Source: Anthoceros angustus | Taxonomy: Eukaryota > Streptophyta > Anthocerotopsida > Anthocerotales > Anthocerotaceae | Direction of reading: 5' to 3' | Assembly: GCA_010909165.1 (NCBI GenBank) | Contig: VJWM01000019.1 | Span: forward strand, 1,302,001 to 1,366,000 | Length of the DNA: 64,000 nucleotides | Shown: positions 48,401-58,169 of the stretch, piece after piece | Position numbering within the stretch: position 1 is the first letter of the stretch | How the letters are laid out: each line of letters begins with the position of its first letter | Program-made: the position numbers and the translations under genes | The notes under the pieces: generated by a model | Told to the model about the DNA's origin: nothing | Database searches by the model: none | Seen by the model: only the letters and a program-made list of their open reading frames with translations

Positions 48401-49782
48401 GCCGCGCCCTCCGGCATCGGCTCCCTCCAGTCTTGCTCGGAGGGCACCAAAAGGAGGAAGGGAATCGCCTCCCAAACTTCCACAGGTGGTGAGGGGTTCG
48501 CTCAGGGCGTATGGAGTCAGGAATCCTCGATCGTCCTCCTCCAGTCGCTTGGTCTTGAAGGGCGACCCCCACCTCAGGCGCCCTTGCTCTACTTGGCGGG
48601 GCCTCCGGCCCTTGGGCGCCCGCTCAAGCTCCCTCCTTGAGGGCTCGAAATGTCCCCATACATGAATCGGTATGGGGTCGGCCGATGGCAGGCTTCTCGC
48701 TCCTTAGCGTGCCTCTGGTGAGCCAGGCGAAGATAATCCTTCCCGTCGCTCTCTTCCCATTGGGCGCATGCGAGAATACCAGCGAGTTATCACCAAGGTG
48801 ATCCACCTTGGTGGCGAGTTCAATGGACAATGATCCGGGCTACCGCCTTACTCGTATCCGGATCGGATATCAACCATCCGTTGGTTGTCCATTGCGTTCG
48901 AGCCTCGGCATCGCGGTGGCCCTATCTTCCCCGCCTTAAGGGGCTCGGCACCGCCCCTTCTTCCTCCTTGGTTGTAGGCCATCCTCGGGACCTCAAGGTC
49001 CATCGCCTCGGTCCTCCGGAGGTTCTTGGATCGGACCTCCTTGTTGATCGGACATCTTCGGGCAAACTCCGGACTAGAGTAGCGTTGTCAAAGGTCGAGA
49101 CCATTTGGAACACGTCCGGATGCCACTCCTGCACCAATTCCCTTCCTCCGGCCCGGGCCGTCCGGATAGCGCGGGTCACAATGTTGCGCTCCACGGTCCA
49201 TGGCTCCCAGACTCGGCTTTTGGGTGCCATTGCTTTCTCCTCCTCTTGTTCTTGTAGGCTGGCGGAGTCCGTGGCACGATGTTCCTCCTTGCGTTGCTCC
49301 AACCCAGCGGTCGCGCTCTAAAAGGCGCCCAAAAAGCGAGCGGATTGCGGGCGCAAGGGCTATGAGGATTGCGGAGGCTGCCGGCCATGACCTCCCTCCT
49401 TGGCGCTTGTGGAAATGCTGGGCGGAAGGCGCCTCTTCGTTGTCCGTAGCGCGAGTGCATGGCTTCTCGACCCTCGGCCCTGCGGCCTTCGCGCGCGCGC
49501 GGGCGTGAATACTGCCTGCGGCCTCAGCAGGTTACAGTCTGACCTCTGCATGCCCGACCTCCACTCGGGGCCGTCCACGTGGCGCCCATCCTCACGCCTC
49601 CGCTCCTAGGTTACTTTCCTGGCGTACTTATCCTATTTTGACACAGGTGGGTTCCGGACTTATCCGTTACTCGGCGTGGTCCGGAGCTTGCCATAGTGGT
49701 ACCGGGGTCCGTTGTTCACTCAGTCGGAGTATACTCCGAGCCTCGTCCGGCGCTACCCCAATTTATTCCTCCCTTTCCGCCT
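45436..49782. repeat. Near-identical ~2,192-bp tandem duplication
   Basis: GTCCGAGCTCTCTGCTTGTG opens copies at about 45,436 and 47,628. Matching landmarks stay 2,188-2,193 bp apart throughout, with only a few indels and substitutions. The copies split at TTTTCCGCCTT / CTTTCCGCCTT (about 47,592 versus 49,784): the left copy jumps to TACAGGCC, while the right continues to the true LTR end. The junction word also occurs elsewhere in U3, as expected for unequal recombination. Confidence 0.92.
46599..46621. repeat. Conserved 10-bp-arm palindrome, one of six
   Basis: Arms CACCAAGGTG and CACCTTGGTG flank a central ATC. The same 23 bp occurs unchanged at 21,093, 22,768, 43,193, 44,542, 46,599 and 48,791, once in each distal U3 block, although the surrounding sequence varies by indels. 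It could be a dimeric factor-binding site. Confidence 0.85.
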
Positions 49783-49858
49783 TATTTATCCTTCAATCCT
49801 AAAAAAAAACAGAAACCCTACTTATTTCCTAACTCCCCAGGGAAGTGCATAGCCCACA

Positions 49859-49863
49859 CCATG
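49859..49863. repeat. Target-site duplication, right copy (CCATG)
   Basis: CCATG directly follows the CCCACA end of the 5' LTR and matches 17,870-17,874. It also contains the ATG at 49,861 that opens the RT-like frame. Confidence 0.85.
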
Positions 49864-50620
49864 ACAGTTGCCCAGGCACTTCGGCTGGAGCCTGTGGCTC
49901 CGGCGTCTAAGGAGAGTATTGCTGCTCTTCGGGCCCTTCACCCGGCCCCATATGTCTCCATCCCATCGGATATCTTGGAGTCTGTGGCTAAGGAGCCTTT
50001 CCGTCTGGATAGGGTGGTTTTTGGTTGCGCTCTAATTACCACCCTGCGGCTCTCTTTTGGGGTCTTTTTGGAACTGTCTATGATCACCTCCGTGACTACT
50101 TCTCTCATGAGGATCCTCCTAGTGGTTTTCAGACTTTACTTTGGTGACGCCAGGCGTGGGTGACCCCTGATTTCTGTGTTGGGGCGGGCTTTTGGCTATG
50201 GAAGCCCACAGGTGCGCCTATCACGTAAGGCAGGCGTCCTCGTCTTACTAGAATAACATTTCCTCAAGGAGCAATTCCGGGCTCATCTTAGCCCCCATCA
50301 ATTTGGTATTGCCACCCCGGGGGACTGCGAGACGGTGAGTTTTGGAGTCGAGGCGGTTCTGCATCTATATCCGGATTGGGTTACCCTATAGGTCGATGTT
50401 GAGATGCTTTCAACACTATATCCAGGGCGGCCATGTTCCAAGAGCTTAAAGACGGGCGGACAACTAGCAAGTCTTATTCCTTTTGTTCGCTCTTTCTATG
50501 GTTCCGACAGCGATATCTTTGGGGCGGTTGGGGGTTATTGGGTAGATTAGTGTGGGGGCATGCCCCCTCTGGCCTGGTGCCCCATCGTGGGTTGTTCCCT
50601 TTCACCTCAGGGTAGATAGG
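49861..50620 (+). pseudogene. Non-LTR-type reverse transcriptase remnant
   Basis: The plus strand carries, in shifting frames, SKESIAALRALHPAP, YDHLRDYFSHEDPPSGFQTL, HQFGIATPGDCETVSFGVEA, then LYPDWVTL.VDVE in that frame and DAFNTISRAAMFQELKDG in another. These match the order of an RT family of plant LINE-like elements (HPxxP, QFGxxTPGGCE, VDVxNAFNSxSR). Stops and frameshifts are frequent. The start is cut by the 32-kb element. An A-rich run at about 50,686-50,698 may be its tail. Confidence 0.65.
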
Positions 50621-50681
50621 ATTTCCCATCTCATTTTTTTTATTAAGTCTCTACGTATGCATTGGAGTGTCCGGAGGGACA

Positions 50682-50785
50682 ACACAAAAAAAAAAAAAGG
50701 GACGTCCCAAATGGCCATGTGTGTCCAAATGGCCTAGGCCAAATGGGTGTCCAAATGGCCTAGGCCAAATGGACACATATTTATA
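50682..50785. repeat. A-run and repeated TCCAAATGGCCTAGGCC units
   Basis: An A13 run is followed by three units of the type TGTCCAAATGGCCTAGGCC. The centre GGCCTAGGCC is a palindrome and occurs twice. Confidence 0.7.
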
Positions 50786-50830
50786 AGAACGCCGTGATTA
50801 AGCATCCTGAGCTTTGATCGGTACTTAGAT

Positions 50831-51025
50831 GGGGTGCTTAAAAGGAGTGAATGCCCTTGGTGCAAGTAGCTTAGGTACACCATGGTACAAGTTGTTAAGT
50901 ACCAAGTCCCATAACGAAAACACGAAAGGGGTGCCTAAAAGGAGTGAATGCCCTTGGTGCAAGTAGCTTAGGTACACCATGGTACAAGTTGTTAAAGTAC
51001 CAAGTCCCATGACGGAAACCCGTCT
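50831..51025 (+). repeat. 97-bp tandem pair of a dispersed repeat
   Basis: Two almost identical units about 97 bp apart each carry GTGAATGCCCTTGGTGCAAG, GGTACACCATGGTAC and AAGTCCCAT. A third, inverted member lies at 9,266-9,314. AATAAA at about 51,039 and a TTC run follow. Confidence 0.85.
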
Positions 51026-51059
51026 TTCGTGGACTTCAATAAAATTCTTCTTCTTCTTC

Positions 51060-53784
51060 TTCATACGATAAACTATCTCCTCCTCTTTATCAGAATCTAG
51101 ACTTCTTCTGGATGAGGCGCTCCGAGTGAACGCAACCCTTCATGTCGAACTAAAAAGCTAACAAAAGATGAAAGAAACATGATCTCACCACATACTTGTG
51201 CAGATGCAGATGTGCTACACCGCAAGCGCCGATGCAACGAATCCAAGATTCGCAACCCCGACCACATGTTACAAACACATGGACTGCCATGTGTGATGAC
51301 GTCGTGAGCTCGGCAAAACGGACCACTGTTGAATTCAATGCGGACGACAACCATCTGCAGCCTGCTTTCAGCGAGCTTTGACCCACCACACTGTCGTCTG
51401 TCGTCGTTACCGTCGGTAGCGTGTACGGATCAGAGTAAGGTCAGGAAGTCTATAATAAAAGCCCGACTTGCCGGGCAAGCAAGCAACGCGGTGGCCCGGA
51501 GATGTGAGAGGTCAAACACCTGCCATGCCAGGCTAGCCGGCAGCCCAGCCGCAGCCGCAGCCGCAGCCGCAGCGGCGGAGGTGAAGTTTCTTGACACCAC
51601 TGCCCTCGGCACAAATCCACCCATCAACAAATCACAACCCATCAAGCCACCACCATTCGGCATCTCCCCTCCCACCCACCAACCAAATCCCCTAGACGTA
51701 AACAACCCACAAATACATGCATACTCCCCCTCGAATTTCTCTGCAATTCTGAGGCTCCGGAGAAACGCGAGAGTAGATTTTCGCTATTACTCACCAGCCA
51801 TAATCCCAACGTTAATGTTCGCCCCCCAGAATTACTATTCTAATTTCTCCCCCATCCCAGCTCCAGGCTGCAGGCTCCAGGCTCTAGGCTCCAGGCTGCA
51901 GGCTGCAGGCCCCAGGCTCGAGGCCCGTGAATACCCACCACTTCCTCGGGCCTCCCAACCGTGCTGCCAGCAATAATACCGCAAATCAACACTCCCCACA
52001 TGCGAATCCCTACTCTGCTGTTGCACCTCCTCGTTAATGCTTGCCAGGCCGTTCGAATTTGAAACCCTTGGTTTATGAACGTAAGCCGGATGAGCGCCAC
52101 TCCCCGGGAAACGACATCATGAGTGGTGGCCACCCCGATGCTGATCGCAACAATCCTTCTGGCACTGTCAGGAGCTCGCCCAAGCCTGACACCCGGTCGC
52201 CCCTGTTTTTATTGCGCTTCCTCGCCCCGGGCCGGCATTGGGCCCCGGCTGTCAGCCATCCCATGGCTAATAGAATTGGAGCCTGCAGGCTCCCGGACCC
52301 AAATGCGCATCCCCCCGCCGTGGCCACAGCCCCAGCCCGGCTGCCAGTCCAGCACGCGCAATCTTATTCGTCGCGCCCATAGGCCGCAGCTTCACAACCC
52401 AGTTTACGCGCCGGATTAGCGCAGAATTAGGGCAGTTTAGCCGGCCGGGCGGCCAGGCCCGGACACTCGCATTTAATATCCACCCAACGGACAGCTCTTC
52501 AATGCGGAAGAATGGCGCCCTAAAAAGGGTCGCCTTAACTAACCCGCCCCGCCTTGCCTTTAATGTCGCCCCAGTTTTAGAAGATTTGCGGCAGGAGCGC
52601 GGGGATTTCCCGCCGCGCCTCTTAACTCTGCGTTAACCGCAGGATTTGTTATCCGTAACCTCGATTTGTTATTGCTCGTAGGTGATTCGACGTCATGCGG
52701 ATGGGATCACCATGTCTGTTTCTCACATGAAGGCCCCACATGTACACAGCACGGTTCGGCAGTCTGGTAGGATGGTACGTTTTTTATCGGACCCAAAAGG
52801 GGTCGATGCAATCGAGCAGGAGTGGGATATAGTATTATGGGTCCAGAGGGGCGTATAGAAATTTATAAATCAGCGCGATATGCGATATTCTGCAGGCGTA
52901 TGTATGATGGTGCATCGTACAGAGAACATCAGTGGATGAAACGCGGGAGCTTTTCTTTTTGTTTTTCTTTTTCGGCTTTTCGATGGCTGCTCATGAGCGG
53001 AAGTGGGGGCCCATGATAGCCTCCCTTCCCCATGCGGATCACACATGGGGGCGATGCGATGCGATGCGATGCGGGGCTGAGGTGAGGTGAGTGACCGGCT
53101 GGGCCGGTGGCGCCGGTGGGCTGCCGGTCAGACGCGCGGCCCGTTTCCCCGAGTCCCGACCGCCACTGTGGAGATGAGAGGAGAGTGATTGCGAGGATTC
53201 CTTCATGTGCCTGCGGCTGGCTATGTTTAGCGCGTGGCGTTGTGGGAGTTGTTGTTGGAGCTCGGCCGCAGCCGGCGCTTTTATGCGGCTATGTATAGTG
53301 GGCTCACATGCGCCGGCTGCCTATTACCTGCTTCGGGCTTTGAAGGGGGGTGTGAATTCGGGGAGGAAGGTCGAGGGCTGGTGAAATCATTGGGCTGCGT
53401 CATCTGCCCGTGCTGGGCCGCCTTTCTTTAGTCAGACCCGCTCAGCCACGGGGCCCCAGATCCTTCTTCCGCCCTGCTGCGCCTCCGATTCCTGCTCTTC
53501 CGTCTCCAATTGCTGGAAGATTCTCCGAGTCTTCGTCTTCTTGGGCGGTCTGGCGGGTGGGTGGGAGCTGGGTTTTGAGGTTGCAGGCTCTGGAGTGGTG
53601 CGCAGTCGGGGGTGATGGAGAGCGCCTGCTTCCTCCCTCGTCGCTGCTGCTGCGCCTGAGTTGGCGTTTCCAGGCCTGGCGGTTGTGGGTTGGTGGTAAC
53701 GCGAGGGAGGAAGGGCGGTGTGGTTGATTTTGGTGTTGGGTTGTGGTGTGGTGTGGTGTGGTGGGTGGCTGTGCGTTGGGGGAG
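51060..53784. other. GC-rich upstream region with microsatellites
   Basis: No gene is supported before the ATG at 53,785. It holds a (GCAGCC)n run at about 51,548-51,575, a 7-bp-unit minisatellite (CTCCAGG/CTGCAGG) at about 51,858-51,925, and (GCGAT)n at about 53,050-53,072. The last several hundred bases are GC-rich and probably contain the promoter and 5' UTR of the next gene. Confidence 0.5.
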
Positions 53785-55944
53785 ATGTCGGGCAGGAGTG
53801 CCAAGCTCATGACGCACCCCTTCTTCGTCATGAGCGCTCCCAAGGCGCATTACCCGCTCTTCAGTCTGGTGGAGAAGAATGCGAGGCCGGTGATTCAGAA
53901 ATCCCGGTCTCCCTCGGGATCGCCTAAGCGGAGGAGGAGGCCGTCGCCTGGCGGGGAGAAGCGGAGGGGCAGGGAGGTGAAGGATAGGGAGGTGGTGGAG
54001 AGCGTGCTGCTGGAGGAGCCGGCGGTGGCGACTCCCTCTCGGGAGGAGATGAGAGCTTCCGTGGTCTCGATTGTGCAAGAGAGTGAAATTTGTGAGGAGG
54101 AAGAGGAGGAGGAGGAGGAGGAGGAGGAGGATGTGTTCTTCGATGACGAGCTCAGCTTGCCGGTGGATTTTCCCCGGAGTGACATTGACTTCAACCGCTT
54201 CTCGTTCGATGACGGCATCGGGTGCAGCAGCCGCTCGCTGGTCGGGAGGAGTGGTCGGAATTTGGAGTCGGTCTGCGCGGAGAAGCCGACATTGGAGAAG
54301 ACTGCGGCGCAGATCATGGCTGCTTTGCAGAAGACCGAGGAGGAGATCAGGAAGTTGGAGCAGATTGCTCTTGCGGAGAGTAAGTTTGCTTTTGCGGTGA
54401 GCAGGATGACGGGCTCATCCGGGAGCGGGCTCATCCGGCAGCGGTCTCATCCGGGGGGGTGGTTGGATGAGAGTCCCAGGCCGTCTGGGGTCGGGACGAT
54501 GGACGACAGCTTGCTCTTTACTCCCAAGACGCCCAGCAGCGAGGTGGAGCGTTCCCTGAGACGGGGCTCTGGCAGGGACGGGGAGAGCTGGGCAGACATG
54601 AACGCTTCTCTGTCCCATCTTATTCACCGGGAGCGGATGCTGCCGACTGCAGCTGCCAGCACCAAGGAGAAGAAGGTTCACTTCAAGAGCAAGTCCATCG
54701 GCGAGGAGACGGGCGACAGGACGGACCATTTCTCTGCTGATGAATTCGACGACGTTCCTCGACGCCGGCACAGCGGGGACTACGCGTCTGAGAGGGCCAA
54801 GGTGTTGAAGGCCAGCAAGCAGGCGGCCTCTCCGGAGATGAGAAGCGCTTGCTCCACTCCGGGAAGGCCCAGCTTCACGCTCGACGAGAGCAGCTCTGGG
54901 CGGCTTTTCTCCATCGAGAAGCTTGATTCCGATTTCCCCAAGGCTGCCTATTCCACCAGGCTGGCTGGGTCGAGGTCGCTGCAGGATAGCCCGATCAGGA
55001 CCCTGGCCAAGGACACCAGGAGAATGTCGGAGCAGGTGTTCGGTGGCTCCTCTCTTCAAGAAGCTCTGAATCCCGCTACCCGAGTGCCCAACAAGCAGCT
55101 CGCGGAATGCCCCAACTGCAAGTGCATGCAAGAGAAGTCATCGAGCAGCAGCAGCAGGATGCCCACCCCAGACCGCAGTGAGATATCGATGTCCGGAAGC
55201 AGCAGCAAAGGTGGGCGGAGAATCTCGCATTTGACAAGAACAGAGAGGGCTGGTGGAGGAGGCTCTGACAGTCCTTTGCGGCACGATGGGGACACCACTG
55301 CCCAGCCCAGGGCTGAGGGATTCAGAGATGGTCCGTCCAGGCATGACAGCCCTCTAAGGCGGGAGAAAGGAAGTGGGTCTGACAGTCCTTTCAGGAACGA
55401 CAAGCCTGAGCCTCTCCAGGTGAAGCTGGCGGCTCCGCAGAGCCCCCTCAGATCGCAGGTTTCTCCTGGACGTCCTACTGTGTCGGGAAGTACTACTGTC
55501 GGGAGGGAGTTCTCCGGAGGGGCGTCCCCTCCTCGATCGAGACGGAGGGTGAAGGTGAAGCTCCGCCTCATGTCTCCTTTCCAGTTCCTGCGCAAGCTGA
55601 AGGAGGTCTGTGCTCGCCTTATCCTTGCTGCGTCCTCCTCTGTGAAGCCGGAGCCTGTGATGGTGGACAATTGGAGTGCTGCGGCTGGCCGGGCCAGCAC
55701 CAGCAGCAACTGCAGTTTCGTGAGCGCTGCTGCTGTGCCTGCCACTCCTAGTCGGGTGAGCGAGAGTGTGGCCAGCAGCAGCCCCAGAATCAGTACCAGG
55801 AAGAGTTCTGTGGCCAAGAGCACGCGTGGTTCGCCCTACATCTGCTCGCCGGCCCTGAGCGGACACTCCTTCTATTCTGAAGCCATCTCCGACTGCATCG
55901 AGTTCATCAAGAGGTCGTCAACCCCTGATACAAGAATTGTATGA
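53785..55944 (+). CDS. Unknown Ser-rich plant protein with acidic tract and conserved ends
   Basis: This is an intronless frame of 719 codons. I chose the ATG at 53,785 (MSGRSAKLMTHPFFVM); the frame stays open to a GTG at 53,743. Visible parts are a basic NLS-like stretch (SPKRRRRPSPGGEKRRG), an acidic run of Glu near residues 103-115, and a coiled-coil-like helix (AAQIMAALQKTEEEIRKLEQ). A long Ser/Arg/Asp-rich middle has repeated DSPLR/DSPFR phrases. A basic hydrophobic motif (RRVKVKLRLMSPFQFLRKLK) lies near residue 600, and the tail is GHSFYSEAISDCIEFIKRSS. The middle is probably disordered. The compact ends look conserved, but I cannot name the family. Codon use is strongly G/C-ending and regular, which supports a real gene. 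Confidence 0.8.
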   Translation: MSGRSAKLMTHPFFVMSAPKAHYPLFSLVEKNARPVIQKSRSPSGSPKRRRRPSPGGEKRRGREVKDREVVESVLLEEPAVATPSREEMRASVVSIVQESEICEEEEEEEEEEEEDVFFDDELSLPVDFPRSDIDFNRFSFDDGIGCSSRSLVGRSGRNLESVCAEKPTLEKTAAQIMAALQKTEEEIRKLEQIALAESKFAFAVSRMTGSSGSGLIRQRSHPGGWLDESPRPSGVGTMDDSLLFTPKTPSSEVERSLRRGSGRDGESWADMNASLSHLIHRERMLPTAAASTKEKKVHFKSKSIGEETGDRTDHFSADEFDDVPRRRHSGDYASERAKVLKASKQAASPEMRSACSTPGRPSFTLDESSSGRLFSIEKLDSDFPKAAYSTRLAGSRSLQDSPIRTLAKDTRRMSEQVFGGSSLQEALNPATRVPNKQLAECPNCKCMQEKSSSSSSRMPTPDRSEISMSGSSSKGGRRISHLTRTERAGGGGSDSPLRHDGDTTAQPRAEGFRDGPSRHDSPLRREKGSGSDSPFRNDKPEPLQVKLAAPQSPLRSQVSPGRPTVSGSTTVGREFSGGASPPRSRRRVKVKLRLMSPFQFLRKLKEVCARLILAASSSVKPEPVMVDNWSAAAGRASTSSNCSFVSAAAVPATPSRVSESVASSSPRISTRKSSVAKSTRGSPYICSPALSGHSFYSEAISDCIEFIKRSSTPDTRIV

Positions 55945-57324
55945 TGCCTTCTGCTCCCTCCCATTCCTCTCGATGTGCGTTCTATGTTCTTTTGTCTTTC
56001 GGTTTGTAACGTAAGGTAGCAACTCGGTGAATGGAGCATGTGATTACTAGCTTAGTGATTCCTGCCATTCTTTTCCTGAGCCCACAGGACCTAGATCTGA
56101 TAAAAACGAGGCCTACATTGATGTTCTTCCTTGTCGACACTACCTATTGTGTCTGTAGGCTCACCAATTTTTGTCATGGGCAGGGTGCCTTTTCGCTGTT
56201 TTGTAAATATAATATAGCTTTTATCGTCCTCACTGGGTTTCTGAACGTCAAGCTTGCTCCACGTTTACCGATATGCACTTGAGCTCCCACCACCCAACAC
56301 CCAAATCCCATAAGCTCAAACATGACACTGCACATTACAAGATGCCAAGCGTCCGGTGAGAGCAACCGCGTTTTCTGAGCCGTTTGGGTCACTTGTTTGT
56401 AAATATGGGCTCCTCGTTTCCCAAGCTCTTGATCTTCCAAGATGGGAGCATATAATGGCTGGCCTGAACTCCTCTGTTGTTGATGTACTGCACCTTTTTC
56501 GCTTCAGCCCAGTGACAAAGAGGAATCATGTCTATCCCGCAGATGCAGCACGCGATGGCTTCCGAACAGGTGGACGCACAGTTTAGCTTTACGGCGCCAG
56601 GAGGAGGAGGAGCGCGCTTCCCGCAGGCGGTTGTGAAAAGGCATCGTTTTGATGTTCATCAGGCAACAACCGCACCGCATGCTCGCTCACAGCAGTGTTT
56701 CTCCTTGTTAAATGTGACTGGATAGATAGGATGATTCTGATTGCTGGTTTTTATGTCAGGACCACGGCGACGATGAAGATGGGATGGAGGGGAGAGTATA
56801 CCAAGCCATGTTTCCACTGAAAGCTTCAGGTTCTCAAGCTGAAGCAACACAAACTAGAAATCCCAAAAAGCGAATCAGACCTTCTGCCAAGTGAGGAACT
56901 AGTTTCTCAATACCTTGTCAAGTGAGGAACTAGTTCCCGACACCTTGCCACGTGAGGAACTAACAGGAAAGGCGAGGAAGGTCAGATTGTAGCTCAAGCA
57001 CAGAGGCTCCAAGTGAGCTGAGTAGACATTCATGGATTGCTTCATCTATAAATAAGGATTTTGAGCTCACACTGGATACCACGTCTTGGTATCGAATGTG
57101 CGACACCCTGGGCACTTCCTTACGAGCTCAGGAAAATCCTACTACTTTGTGATCTACAAGGTTTCCTCCCTCCCAGGTCACGAGAAGCTTACGAAAGGCT
57201 ACAAAGGGTATAGTAACGCTCAGAAATCACCCGCAAATTCCTGCTTTGCAATCACGACACCCTACATCCTCACTGGTCTGTCTCCGATAAGGTTTCCTTT
57301 CCCTACATGCCGCAACAACTAGGT
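55945..57324. other. Convergent intergenic region with a 30-bp triple repeat
   Basis: The first ~300 bp is probably the 3' UTR of the upstream gene. Three copies of about 30 bp, AAGTGAGGAACTAGTTCCCG-like, lie at about 56,886-56,968. No gene was seen. Confidence 0.5.
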
Positions 57325-58169
57325 TTAGGCAGATACAACAATCGGTTTCGGCCCTTCCGGTTGGGCTGGTGGAGTGTACCATCCTAGGTCAATCTCCAGA
57401 GCCCTCTTTGCTCGAGAGAGGCGAGACTTCCTGTTTGCTCCCTTGTTCCTATGAATGGTCCCGACCTTCACAGACTTATCAATGATCCTAAAAGCCTCCG
57501 ATATCAATTTTTCAACCGGTAGTAGATCTTCTTTCGTAGGCTGCTGCGACTTCTTCAAAGCTTCCAAGGCAAGAAAAACCTGCCGGAGAACAAGCACTGT
57601 CAAAACGGGGACTAGGTCCTCCAACAACGAAACAGCAGATACCAGCTGAATGCAATGGAGAGTGGCAACCGCGAGCTCAACCGCTATGGACACGGTACGC
57701 AGTTAGGGTGTCCGAGGCAAGCACCTTCTTCATCCGAGTTCCAATTTCAGACTTCCTGGATTTGTTGTACATCCGCCTTTTTTCAGCTTGCCTCGCTCTT
57801 TTGGCAGCGGAGTCCGCTTTCTTTGGTGCAGGGGTAGTCGTCTTAGCAGCCCTCACGACAACGGATGGTCTGCTGAGCCGCAATGCTGTTTGGTTTGGAA
57901 CCGCCAATCTCAAACCTGTAACGAATCCACCAAGCAATAAGCAAGACACCACAACCATTCACCCGGCCAGCTCTAGGCCTACTCCTCTCCCGACAACACA
58001 AGACACAGCAAGCTGAAAAAGTACCAGCAAAGGAGGACGAGGAGAAAGACGTGGAGACAGACGCCGATGACCGCACACCCCAGTGGGTGCGGCTTGGAGC
58101 CGAGGACAGAGAGGTGGCGGCGATGGAGAGAGCGCCCATGGCGGAGGTCAGGGCCACGGCCGTCGCCAT
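57325..58169 (-). CDS. PRPS20: Plastid 30S ribosomal protein bS20, nuclear-encoded
   Basis: There are three exons: 58,169-58,025, 57,915-57,725 and 57,579-57,325. The introns are GT-AG and the phases agree, giving 196 aa. The N-terminus (MATAVALTSAMGALSIAATS and a Ser-rich stretch) is a typical chloroplast transit peptide. The bS20 domain follows: AAKRARQAEKRRMYNKSRKS, EIGTRMKK, then LISEAFRIIDKSVKVGTIHR and NKGANRKSRLSRAKRAL. These are the helices that bind 16S rRNA in the small subunit. The 3' extension (DLGWYTPPAQPEGPK) is longer than in bacteria. The intron 2 donor (GTGCTT) is weak but is required by the protein alignment. Confidence 0.92.

Larger units (their letters stand above)
17875..49858 (-). 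mobile_element. Complete ~32-kb Ty3/gypsy LTR retrotransposon with internal amplifications
   Basis: The boundaries are set by three independent signs. CCATG flanks both sides. The outer ends TGTGGC and GCCCACA give TG...CA termini. Both LTR copies end in the same 15 bp (AGTGCATAGCCCACA at 23,817 and at 49,858). In minus-strand order it holds the 5' LTR (49,858-35,147), PBS, gag copies with a stray PBS/LTR piece, protease, RT, RNase H, integrase, polypurine tract and 3' LTR (23,817-17,875). The PR-RT-RH-IN order and the PBS place it in Ty3/gypsy, probably the Athila/Tat side. Length is 31,984 bp, far above the usual 5-15 kb for plant elements, because LTR, gag and pol segments are tandemly repeated. 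No frame is intact, so it could move only with help, if at all. Confidence 0.85.
35147..49858 (-). repeat. 5' LTR, 14.7 kb, expanded by tandem U3 repeats
   Basis: It runs from TGTGGCGGGAC (35,147) to GCCCACA (49,858), 14,712 bp. U5/R and the promoter occupy about the first 580 bp; the rest is U3. U3 blocks are repeated. The segment after the TATA (35,740-37,400) returns from 37,406. The phrase CCCCAAAGCATTCCGTCCATG occurs seven times (about 39,659; 40,268; 40,876; 41,213; 42,319; 45,691; 47,883), against once in the 3' LTR. The distal block with CCCCATACATGAATC occurs four times, against twice. The two LTRs of an element are identical at insertion, so this gap in length arose later or reflects assembly. 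Confidence 0.7.

Noticed and set aside
37140-49609. Recurrent 60-270-codon minus-strand frames in the 5' LTR
   Set aside because: They repeat only because the DNA is tandemly repeated. No consistent start, domain or shared frame was found.
17875-49858. A cluster of separate nested insertions
   Set aside because: Internal repeat junctions lack target duplications of their own, and one pair of CCATG sites plus shared LTR ends explains the block more simply.
53743-53784. GTG start for the 719-codon gene
   Set aside because: GTG is unlikely as a nuclear plant start codon; ATG at 53,785 follows shortly.
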